This document shows positions 18,915 to 27,370 of a stretch of 44,155 nt of DNA, one piece after another. Both the position numbers and the translations under genes were made by a program. The DNA comes from Nemertoderma westbladi. Its lineage: Eukaryota; Xenacoelomorpha; Nemertodermatida; Nemertodermatidae. The first letter of the stretch is position 1. Each line of letters opens with the position of its first letter. The stretch spans positions 1 to 44,155 of the forward strand of contig JAUCBJ010007312.1 of assembly GCA_032718475.1 (NCBI GenBank). The letters are read 5' to 3'. A model generated the notes under the pieces. It was not told the origin of the DNA. It searched no databases and worked only from the letters and a program-made list of their open reading frames with translations.

Positions 18915-20010
18915 GTACCTTAGGGTAATGAAGGAATTTGAAAACTTAGGTCTAAAAAAATCAAGTGTGGATCCAGCCATATTCTTCCATTGGAGAAATG
19001 GACATCTGAATGGAATTATCTGTTGTCATGTAGATGATTTCTTGTGGGGCGGCAATGAAATGTTTACATTAATAATACAAAAATTATACACTGTGTTTAT
19101 TGTCGGATCTGATTCTAAGATCAATATGAAGTACCTCGGCCTAGAATTAATGCAGAGAAAATCAGGCATAATTGTAAGTCTAGGTCATTACATTGCGGAA
19201 ATGAAAACTAGTGACTATAACAACATCCTTCCTGATAATATTGTTGATGAAAAGCCTATGTATATCTCTGATAGGTTGTTGGACAATGATGAACTTAAAT
19301 TATATAAGACTATGATTGGTCAACTTAACTGGGCTACAACTCAGTCAAGACCTGATGTCAGTTTCGACTCATGTCAATTAGCTTGTCTCTCAAAGACTAC
19401 TACCACAGTAAAAGATCTCCAAAGAGCAAACAAAGTTGTCAAGAAATTGAAGACAGAAACCATTGATATTCACCTATCGAACTTGGGAGATGTTAATAAT
19501 ATCGAATTGCTTTGTTATAGTGATGCTAGCTTAGGAAACTTGCCTGATGGAGGGACTCAAGGAGGATATTTAGTATTTCTATTAGGATCTAATGGGAGAA
19601 CATCATTGGTATCGTGGCAAAGTAAACGTCTTCGTCGTGTAGTGAAAAGTACCTTCGCTGCTGAGACTGTCATGGCAACAGAAGCTGTTGAATGCGCTTT
19701 CCTCTTAGCTTATTTAATATCAGAACTACTTGGGAGATCACCACCCATAACTCTCCTAACTGACAATAACTCAATGTTCAATGCGGTACACTCAACTACA
19801 TCGATTGAAGATAAACGTCTTCGCATAGATATCGCTATTCTACGAGAGATGCTGCATAAAAACGAACTTACAGCCGTCCATTGGATACCAACTCACGATC
19901 AACTAGCTAATACTCTCACAAAGCAAGGAGTAAACTCATCCCCACTGAAGTTAGCAGTAAGTGAAAACGCTTATTTTAACAAACTTAAATGGCAATTCGC
20001 CAAAAACTGA
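18915..20010 (+). CDS. Copia RT (3' part) and RNase H
   Basis: Continues the Copia RT directly after the insertion; the first ATG in frame is 18928. It has LGLKKSSVDPAIFFHW, then the catalytic CHVDDFLWGG (a YVDD-type box with His in place of Tyr), MKYLGLEL, the primer-grip-side region with LNWATTQSRPD, and RNase H with CYSDASLGN (Asp), AETVMATEAVECA (Glu), LLTDNNSMFNAV (Asp) and a final HWIPTHDQLANTLTKQG. All main RNase H acidic residues are visible. The frame ends at a normal stop 70 bp before the polypurine tract. There are no stops or frameshifts in this half, so pol was intact until the BEL-3 insertion, apart from gag damage. Confidence 0.92.
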
Positions 20011-20078
20011 GAGACTTAATATTATTAACCTTCAATATGGTGATGGGAATACCTTATATTTATGTGTTTTGTAAAATT

Positions 20079-20093
20079 GGGGGGGGGGGGGGA
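20079..20093 (+). promoter_or_regulatory. Copia polypurine tract
   Basis: A run of 14 G followed by A, two bases before the 3' LTR, serves as plus-strand primer in relatives. Almost pure G is unusual for such a tract. Confidence 0.8.
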
Positions 20094-20094
20094 G

Positions 20095-20237
20095 TGTTAT
20101 ACTGTATGATATACTGTATGTGAGCTGCCACTAAGGATATGGTGATGGCCGTACCGGTACCGGTTGTCTGATGGTTGAGAGTCTGGCATATTATACTTTT
20201 ATCCGTGCCTGTTATACCATATTGTTTATCATTCACA
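20095..20237 (+). repeat. Copia 3' LTR (143 bp)
   Basis: Same 143 bases as the 5' LTR by eye. Followed by GTAGTACCAG, where LINE B sequence resumes. Confidence 0.93.
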
Positions 20238-21870
20238 GTAGTACCAGTACTCTTATATGGGAGTCCATGCTGGGCTCTAACTGCAGAGGATACCAAATCT
20301 CTGGGTGGCACTTTCACAAGAATTTTGCGCTGAGTTCACTCTGTCAAGTACAAGGAACACATCTTCAACCAAACTCTATATAGCATTGGAGGTTTTCCAT
20401 TAATCTTCACTAGCTTGACACTTGAACGGAACCGCCTCCGCTTTGCAGGACATTGCTTTCGCCGTGAGGACCAGCCAGTGCATAACCTTGTGCTTTGACG
20501 CTCTCATGGAGCGAATAAGCATGGTGTACAGCCCATGACTTTCTTGAGACGCATCTTAAAGGACACTGACCTTGAAGATGCGGATGATCCAGCAAATGTC
20601 ATGGCTCATGGGTTGTTGCAGCGCAATTTTATCGACAAGCCGGCACAGCATTCTTAATATATATGTAATAAATATATAATGCAGCTGCAATGCAGCATGC
20701 CGATCGTAGTAGTAGTAGTTCACTATGTCAAATACAATGCACACCTCTCCAACCAGACACTATATAACATTGGAGGTGTCTCTCATTGGTTCCCCCAAGC
20801 TTGACACTAAAATAAAGCCGCCTCCGCTTTGTAGGACATTGCTTTTGCCGTGAGGACCAGCCAGTGCATAATCTTTTGCTTTGGAGGCCTCATGGAGTGA
20901 ATACGCATAGTGGACAGCCCATGACTTTTTTGAGACGCATCTTGAACGACACTGGCTTTAAAATGCGGATGATCTAGCCAAAATGTCATGGGTGATTGGC
21001 AGTTGTGGCGGCGAAATTTTGTCGACAATCCGGCACAGCATTCTTAATATATATGTAATATATATATAATGCAGCTGCAATGCAGCATGCCGATCGTAGT
21101 AGTAGTAGTTCACTATGTCAAATACAATGCACACCTCTCCAACCAGACACTATATAACATTGGAGGTGTCTCTCATTGGTTCCCCCAAGCTTGACACTAA
21201 AATAAAGCCGCCTCCGCTTTGTAGGACATTGCTTTTGCCGTGAGGACCAGCCAGTGCATAATCTTTTGCTTTGGAGGCCTCATGGAGTGAATACGCATAG
21301 TGGACAGCCCATGACTTTTTTGAGACGCATCTTGAACGACACTGGCTTTAAAATGCGGATGATCTAGCCAAAATGTCATGGGTGATTGGCAGTTGTGGCG
21401 GCGAAATTTTGTCGACAATCCGGCACAGCATTCTTAATATATATGTAATATATATATAATGCAGCTGCAATGCAGCATGCTGACCGTAGTAGTAGTAGTT
21501 CACTGTGTCAAGTACAATGCAGACATCTCCAACTTGACACTATAAAACATTGGAGGTGCCTCTCATTGGTTCCCCCCAAGCTTGACACTACTGTAGAACA
21601 AAGCCGCCTCCGCTTTGCAGGACATTGCTTTCGCCGCGAGGACCAGCCAGTGCATAATCTTATGATTTGGCAGCCTCATGGAGTGTATAAGAATGGTGGA
21701 CAGCCCATGACTTTCTTGAGACGCATCTTGAAGGACACTGGCTTTGAAGATGCTGATGATCTAGCAAATGTCATGGGTTATAGGGAGTTGTGGCGGCGAA
21801 ATTTTGTCGACAAGCCGGCAAAGTTTTCTTAAAAATGCAGCTCCAATGCAGCATGCCGATCCTTGGAGTA
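20238..21870 (+). repeat. Head-to-tail array of LINE B 3' tails
   Basis: Four partial copies of the LINE B end follow each other. Unit 1 (20238 to about 20715) continues the LINE interrupted by Copia. Units 2 and 3 (about 20716-21105 and 21106-21495) are nearly identical with a 390-bp period. Unit 4 (to about 21870) is closer to the intact LINE and keeps an open frame (21470-21832, with LRFAGHCFRREDQPVHNL). Units join through ATGCAGCTGCAATGCAGCAT then a (GTA)n run, the 3' tail of the family. Units 2-3 carry indels that kill the frame. The minus-strand 73-codon frames seen twice are shadows. Confidence 0.85.
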
Positions 21871-22144
21871 GCAGTTCGGTACCAGAACAAAGAGAAGGTG
21901 TATTCAATTGTCATACCAGATAGTAATGATAGTGGGGAAGATGAATCTGATTCTATTTTACCAAATATTATTGCTACCTTTAATGCTCATTGTTGTTCCT
22001 GAACAACATTCATTAAAAATATTAAAAAAATAAAAAAAAATTTTTTTTTGGCATTAATGTGTTCTTTTAGACTGTTTTCAGTTTATCTAACCTAAAAAAA
22101 AAATTTTTAAACCAGTAAAAATAATTCGAGCAGCAAAGGGTTAA
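21871..22144 (+). mobile_element. piggyBac-like 3' end with short coding remnant
   Basis: Ends GCAGCAAAGGG (22130-22140) followed by TTAA (22141-22144), the mirror of the terminus at 7417. It contains the TGTTGTTCCTGAACAACA palindrome at 21991-22008. The frame 21790-22002 begins in LINE sequence and then reads KEKVYSIVIPDSNDSGEDES, an acidic stretch like the N-terminal acidic region of piggyBac-type transposases. No catalytic domain is present. The A/T runs at 22020-22060 could fold on themselves. Confidence 0.5.
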
Positions 22145-23640
22145 AATACCTGAGTGTTTAAAGCTCATCTATCCCATCATAGTAGACATGTACCGAACAA
22201 CAAGAGTCCCACAAGAAATGAAAACAAATAAGTTGGTGCCAGTTCCCAAGAAGGGCAACCTAACACTCTATGGTTCTTTTCGGGGAATCTCATTGATCTC
22301 GATTACTGCAAAGCTATACAATAGGATTCTATTAAATCGCATCAGGGATCCCATTGAGAGACTGCTCCGTGGAAATCAGAATGGGTTCCGTAAAGGTCGT
22401 GGTACCATGGAGCCCATTTTGGCACTTAGAAGGATAATTGAAGAATTATCAAAAAAGAAAGACAGGCATCTGGCTGTTATCTTTGTTGACTTCTTAAGGC
22501 CTTTGATTCAGTCTCTCGCTCACGTATGTTCATCATATTTCCATTATATGGGATTCCTGATGAAATTATTGCAGCAATCAGATCAGTATACGATGGTTCG
22601 ACAACATTTGTGTCTACTGTTGACGGTGACACAGAACCATTTGAAGTGTTATGGGGCGTCCTCCAAGGAGACACACTTGCACCATTCTTGTTCATTATTG
22701 TGGTTGACTATGTTCTACGCATGTCCTTAGATCATCATAATGATGATGGGGTGATGATAACTCCACCTACTGGCTCCAGAAGTCGAGGAAATCCTGCCAA
22801 GTACCTAACTGATCTAGACTTTGCTGATGACTTAGGAGTACTCTCAGAATCATTAGAGGGAGCCCAACGGCTCCTCAGCTCATTAGAACATGCTGCTTCT
22901 AGTGTTGGTCTTTTTATTAACTCCAGAAAGACCAAAATTCTGACAGTTAACTTTGAAAGTTCTCAGCAAGTCTCTGATCGGATGAGCATAAGCTCAAAGG
23001 ATGGTATGCTTGAGCATGTGGACGACTTCTGTTACCTGGGATTATGGATCCGGAAGTCAGGTGAGGACCTTCGAATACGTAAGGGAAAGGCATGGGCAGC
23101 CTTGAATAGGCTTTCCAGGATTTGGAAGTCACCGAGAATTAATCGGAAACTTAAGGTCCGATTATTTAGAGCAGCAGTAGTTCCAGTACTCCTCTACGGA
23201 AGTCCATGCTGGGCTCTAACTGCTGAGGACACCAAATCTCTGGATGGCACATTCACAAGAATGCTACGCCGGGTTCATTGTGTCAAGTACAATGCACACA
23301 TCTCCAACCAGACACTATATAACATTGGAGGTGTCTCATTGGTTCCCCCAAGCTTGACACTAGAACAAAATCGCCTCCGCTTTGCAGGACATTGCTTTCG
23401 CCGTGAGGACCAGCCAGTGCATAATCTTGTACTTTGGCAGCCTCATGGAGTGAATAAGCAAGGTGGACAGCCCATGACTTTCTTGAGACGCATCTTGAAG
23501 GACACTGGCCTTAAAGATGCGGATGATCTAGCAAATGTCATGGGTGATAGGGAGTTGTGGCGGTGCAATTTTGTTGACAAGCCGGCACAGCATTCTTAAA
23601 AATGCAGCTGCAATGCAGCATGCCGATCCTAGTAGTACTG
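22145..23640 (+). pseudogene. LINE B reverse transcriptase to 3' end, frameshifted
   Basis: A longer copy of LINE B. Readable parts: NKLVPVPKKGNLTLYGSFRG and ISLISITAKLYNRILLN (fingers), NGFRKGRGTMEPILALRRII, then a frame break near 22490, where the other copy (38870-38900) has FVDIFKAFDS with the first catalytic Asp. It continues in the frame 22526-23599: GVLQGDTLAPFLFIIVVDYV, the catalytic DLDFADDLGVLSE, GLFINSRKTK, DDFCYLGLWI, the post-RT region LKVRLFRAAVVPVLLYGSPCW, and a C-terminal LRFAGHCFRREDQPVHNLVL. Stop at 23599, then the ATGCAGCTGCAATGCAGCAT tail. It is 5'-truncated, with no endonuclease. The break by one or two bases makes this copy inactive; the rest is well preserved, so it is young. 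Confidence 0.88.
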
Positions 23641-23856
23641 AGGCACTGAGGCATAGACTATGCCTCACTGAGGCACTGAGGCATAGACTATGCCTCACTG
23701 AGGCGCTGAGGCATAGACTATGCCTCACTGAGGCACTGAGTCATAGACTATGCTTTACTGAGGCACTTAGGCATAGACTATGCCTCACTGGGGCATAGAC
23801 TATGCCTCACTGAGGCATAGATTATGCCTCAGTGAGGCATAGTCTATGCCTCACTT
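23639..23856. repeat. 30-bp palindromic satellite
   Basis: About seven units of TGAGGCACTGAGGCATAGAC then TATGCCTCAC (30 bp), the last ones shortened. Each unit contains GAGGCATAG-A-CTATGCCTC, a 9-bp stem with a one-base loop, so every unit is its own hairpin and both strands look alike. It begins where the LINE B tail (GTAGTA) ends. Frames on either strand here are repeat artefacts. Confidence 0.9.
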
Positions 23857-24025
23857 CAATATACAAACACAAAAGAGTTTACAAGCACAGGTTCAAATCC
23901 AACTAAAGCTCTATATATTTTGCATTGAAGTGGAATACTTTAGATGCTGGGGGGAATCTGGTTTGCGAGGGATATTTGAATGGTGAGTATAACTATCCTT
24001 GAGAGTTAGTGTGACGTTATCTCAC
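23857..24025. other. Unassigned spacer
   Basis: No coding or structural feature seen between the satellite and the promoter-like block. Confidence 0.4.
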
Positions 24026-24170
24026 CATGGATGGGCGGGCGCTTTACCACTGTACTCGCATCTGCTCTCTCATTGGCTGTCTAACTTTTCTCCCTCGAGT
24101 TCTGATTGGCTGCCTAACTCACCCTCGCACTCTGATTGGATAATACATTCTAGCCTCCCTCTATAATAAC
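24012..24170 (+). promoter_or_regulatory. Compact Pol II promoter: GC box, three CCAAT boxes, TATA
   Basis: TGACGT (24012-24017, CRE-like half), GGGCGG (24033-24038), then three inverted CCAAT boxes, each ATTGG (24072-24076, 24105-24109, 24135-24139) with 33- and 30-bp steps. The first two share the wider block ATTGGCTGxCTAAC. A TATA box TATAATA follows at 24162-24168. CCAAT boxes in about three helical turns with a TATA close behind is a standard strong-promoter layout (NF-Y type). The first ATG of the downstream ORF is about 140 bp after the TATA box. Confidence 0.6.
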
Positions 24171-24308
24171 CCCCGTTCAACGCATTCCCACTCATTCTCT
24201 AATTTTTATTTTAAAAAGTTTTATTTATTTTCATAAAAGTTTTATTTATTTAAAATTTGTAGAATAATTTAGCTAAAATTCAATATTATCAATTAACATT
24301 GCTATATA

Positions 24309-24524
24309 ATGCATAGACATAAAAGTTGTTTGGTTTGTAATAAAGAAATGAGACAAGACAATTTATCTCGTCATATTGAAACACATAGAAAGGAAAAAGT
24401 AATGGATCCATTACCAAAAAAATTTAAAAAATCCGAAGATATTTTTAGTGAAGATGAAAATAAAAAGAGAGATGAGCGTGATATATTAAATATAAAACAG
24501 ACAATGGAAAATAAATTTCAGTAG
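24309..24524 (+). CDS. Short single C2H2 zinc-finger protein
   Basis: A 71-codon ORF starting at ATG 24309, the first ATG in this frame downstream of the promoter-like block. A zinc finger is formed by Cys7, Cys10, His22 and His26 (CLVCNKEMRQDNLSRHIETH, C-x2-C-x11-H-x3-H, one residue shorter than the classical spacing). A basic stretch (PKKFKKSED) that may act as nuclear localisation signal and an acidic/lysine tail follow. The stop (24522-24524) directly abuts the LTR of BEL-1, so the true C-terminus may have been cut by that insertion. N-terminal single fingers of this type occur in DNA-transposon and virus-like proteins, but I do not recognise the family. Confidence 0.55.
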   Translation: MHRHKSCLVCNKEMRQDNLSRHIETHRKEKVMDPLPKKFKKSEDIFSEDENKKRDERDILNIKQTMENKFQ

Positions 24525-25000
24525 TGAAATGACGGAACTGCGTTTAGAGCCGGGTGAGCGAGAAAAGTCGGCCTGTCATACATTCGCCGCAATATAGTTG
24601 AGAAAATCGGAAAGTATAATAATGAAGTTACTTATGTTACATTTAATGGTTACTTGTTACAGTGTTACGAGTTACATATGTGTCTCCAGATGCAGGTAGG
24701 TCTAAACAACAATATTACATTACATACAATGAAGACATGAATACCTAGACCTAGGCCTAATGCAGTAATTAACATAACAAAGAATGCAGTAATTAACTAA
24801 CAAAGAACAGAATGCAGAATGAGTTTATACAACAGAAGTACATAATGACACACACAGATAGGTATATATCAAACATAAAGGTGGCTTATTTCTATTGGCT
24901 AATAATATATTCAGTTTGTGAAATGACCGGTAGGTGGAATAACATATAGCACAATAAGATATAGCACAATAAGTTAAGGTAAACGAGACCGGCTGTAACA
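24525..25000 (-). repeat. Candidate LTR of BEL-1 (3' LTR)
   Basis: On the minus strand it starts TGTTACAGCC (from 25000) and ends GTCATTTCA (24525), TG...CA, 476 bp. It lies 30 bp after the pol stop with GGGCCGGC before it as possible polypurine tract. No second copy is in the window, so the boundaries rest on TG/CA and position only. Confidence 0.5.
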
Positions 25001-25030
25001 AAGCCGGCCCTAACTACGATGTAAGAGGAG

Positions 25031-27370
25031 TTACACATTTCTTTCATTGTTAGCCTCTTCTAAGAGGCATACTTTTACAGCGGGTCGAGTGCAGTCTTTT
25101 CCATTTACACGGACCTTAACGGAACGGACAACTCCGTCAGACCCGGGAAAGGTTTCCAAAACTTTACCAAGAGGCCAATGTCCCCTGGGAGAGTTCGAGA
25201 ATACAACAAGAACTATGTCCCCAGGACATAAGTTTCTGCGATCTCTTAACCAAATTTTACGTTCAATTTGAGATGGAACATATTCAGTCATCCATCGCTT
25301 CCAGAAGTTGTTTATTAAAGCTTGAGTAGACAACCAACGTTTCTTACTGCCAATGTCAGAATCATCGACAAAAGCAGGGGCTACATTGGGATTACCACGA
25401 CCAAGTACGATGTGGTTCGGTGTTATTGCTTCTGGTTCATGAGGATCTATGCTAATATGCGTGAGTGGACGACTATTCATTAAATGTTCGACCTCAACGA
25501 TAACTGTTTCGAGAACCTCATCTGTTACACGCTGGTTACCAAGAATCACTTTTAAAGCTTTCTTTGCGGATCTAACCAGACGTTCCCAAACACCACCAAA
25601 ATGTGGTGCAGCAGGGGGATTAAAATGCCATGTAATTCCTTTCTGAGCTAGAGTATTTTTGATAGAAGACTGATCAAGAACTTCAAGGCACTCTCGGAGT
25701 TCCTTTTCACCACTAGTGAAATTGCTGCCATTATCACTATAAACAATAGCGGGGGTACCACGACGGGCAAATACTCTACGAAAGCCCATAAGAAAACTGT
25801 CTGTATCCATGGAATGGACAATCTCTAAATGGACTGCCCTTGTTACAAGGCAAGTTACGAGAAGACAATAACGTTTCTCTGTTCGTCTAAGATGACGGAC
25901 ATAAAGTGGACCGAAATAGTCTATACCCATGTTTCGGAATGGAAATGTCATAGGAGACAATCGCGGCCGGGGTAAAGCAGCCATAAGAGGAGCAACAGGC
26001 CGAGCTCGACGTTTCTTACAAAATGTACAACGAAATAAAAGCTTACGAATCAAAGATCTTGCTTTAGGAACCCAGTAGGTTTGTCTTAAATTATTTAAGG
26101 TATGATCTTCTCCTTCGTGAAAAACTATCTTGTGAGTATTTAGAATAACAAGATCAGTAAACCTACAATTGTTAGGGAGAATAATAGGGTGACATACAGA
26201 ATTAGGGAGGTCAGACTTCGAAATACGGCCACCAACTCTGAGTAAACCATCTTCATCCAACTCGGGAAGCAATGTCAACAAAGAGCTATCTTTTCCAACG
26301 GGGTTCCCATTGGATAAATTGGCAATCTCATTGGAGTAAAAAGAATTTTGTACAGACTTGATCATATAATTTAATGAATACCTGAGTTCTGAAACACTCA
26401 GAGTAGAATGCTGATGAACCTTGTTTCGACAGTTTTGGATAAACCTAAATACCCAAGCAAGGACACGTTGGGCTCTAGATAAGGATGACAACTTTGATAC
26501 AAATTCGAAAGTAAAGGATTCAGCAACATGGACAGCATATACCGCCTTGACTTCAGGATCACCTTCAACTGGGTTATCAGGGATTGCTAAACTGGCTGGC
26601 CACTGATTATCAGGGGATCTTAGATAATCTGGACCTTGAAACCAAGGATGGTCAGAGTGGAGTTCAGACAAGAGAAGACCTCGACTACAATGATCAGCAG
26701 GATTAAGAATTCCAGGGACATGGCGCCACTGGTCACGATCTGACACATCGAGGATTTCTCCAACACGATTGGCTACAAACTCATTATATTTGCACCTGCG
26801 AGAAAGTATCCATTGAAGAGCGGTAGTGGAATCACACCAATATATAAATTTATCAACATGGATTCTAAGTTCGGTTGTAATTAACTTAGACAGCCTCACT
26901 GCTAATAATGCACCTTGCAGCTCAAGGCGTGGAACCGACAAAGCCTTGACTGGGGCGACACAAGACTTCGACATAACAAAGGCTACCTTAATATCACTGG
27001 TAGAATAACTACCCCTAAGGTAAGCCACAGCACCAAAGCCAACAGTAGAGGCATCACCAAAAACATGTAACTGAGTGTTCTGGAGTTGTGGCGATCTGGG
27101 AAAATAACAACGAGGTATGTGAACCTTTTCAAGAAGATGGAGCTCAGATAACCAATGCTCCCATCGAACTACCAGATCATCAGGAAGTGGATCATCCCAT
27201 GCCAGACGTCTCCTCCACATCTCTTGCATTAGGACCTTAACAATAAGCAAGAATGGTGTCAAGAATCCTAAAGGATCAAATAATGACGATGATTGTCTTA
27301 GAACATTTCTCATGGTATGACTAAGGTCGATGATCTTAGTGTAGAAGACAAAACAGTCAGTTGAACAGTT
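25031..27370 (-). CDS. BEL-1 pol, second part: RNase H and integrase
   Basis: Continues the upstream frame after a single TGA at 27373-27371; the first in-frame ATG is 27313. Segments: RT connection with LRQSSSLFDPLGFLTPFL; RNase H with VFGDASTVGFGAVAY, LELQGALLAVRL and WCDSTTALQW; integrase zinc-binding His/Cys region (HKIVFHEGEDHTLNNLRQ, CTFCKKR); catalytic residues in GIDYFGPL (Asp), YSDNGSNF (Asp) and GGVWERLVRSAKKAL (Glu); a tail with NFWKRWMTEYVPSQ and VKVCLLEEANN. All catalytic residues are present and there is no further stop in 760 codons. A BEL/Pao element of the Pao type in style. Only the TGA and loss of the gag start disable it. Confidence 0.93.
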   Translation of the reverse strand, partial: NCSTDCFVFYTKIIDLSHTMRNVLRQSSSLFDPLGFLTPFLLIVKVLMQEMWRRRLAWDDPLPDDLVVRWEHWLSELHLLEKVHIPRCYFPRSPQLQNTQLHVFGDASTVGFGAVAYLRGSYSTSDIKVAFVMSKSCVAPVKALSVPRLELQGALLAVRLSKLITTELRIHVDKFIYWCDSTTALQWILSRRCKYNEFVANRVGEILDVSDRDQWRHVPGILNPADHCSRGLLLSELHSDHPWFQGPDYLRSPDNQWPASLAIPDNPVEGDPEVKAVYAVHVAESFTFEFVSKLSSLSRAQRVLAWVFRFIQNCRNKVHQHSTLSVSELRYSLNYMIKSVQNSFYSNEIANLSNGNPVGKDSSLLTLLPELDEDGLLRVGGRISKSDLPNSVCHPIILPNNCRFTDLVILNTHKIVFHEGEDHTLNNLRQTYWVPKARSLIRKLLFRCTFCKKRRARPVAPLMAALPRPRLSPMTFPFRNMGIDYFGPLYVRHLRRTEKRYCLLVTCLVTRAVHLEIVHSMDTDSFLMGFRRVFARRGTPAIVYSDNGSNFTSGEKELRECLEVLDQSSIKNTLAQKGITWHFNPPAAPHFGGVWERLVRSAKKALKVILGNQRVTDEVLETVIVEVEHLMNSRPLTHISIDPHEPEAITPNHIVLGRGNPNVAPAFVDDSDIGSKKRWLSTQALINNFWKRWMTEYVPSQIERKIWLRDRRNLCPGDIVLVVFSNSPRGHWPLGKVLETFPGSDGVVRSVKVRVNGKDCTRPAVKVCLLEEANNERNV

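Larger units (their letters stand above)
7995..20237 (+). mobile_element. Copia (Ty1/copia) retrotransposon, interrupted
   Basis: A complete LTR-to-LTR copy: LTR 7995-8137, primer site 8139-8150, gag-pol 8580-20010, G-rich polypurine tract about 20079-20093, LTR 20095-20237. Gene order is gag, protease, integrase, RT, RNase H, which defines the Copia order (integrase before RT). Without the BEL-3 insertion it would be about 5.4 kb, a normal Copia size. The target is a LINE B copy, and the flanks share GTAG (or AGTAG, depending on how the last A of the LTR is assigned) as target duplication. The LTRs look identical, so insertion is recent, yet the gag region is frameshifted and pol is split. 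Confidence 0.93.

Noticed and set aside
20807-21418. Two identical 73-codon minus-strand ORFs
   Set aside because: Shadows of the duplicated LINE B tail; the true coding sense is plus.
7417-22144. One intact 14.7-kb piggyBac element
   Set aside because: The LINE sequence between and around the ends and the target positions do not match one insertion; more likely two separate remnants.
23528-23798. Repeat proteins on both strands
   Set aside because: Generated by the 30-bp palindromic satellite.
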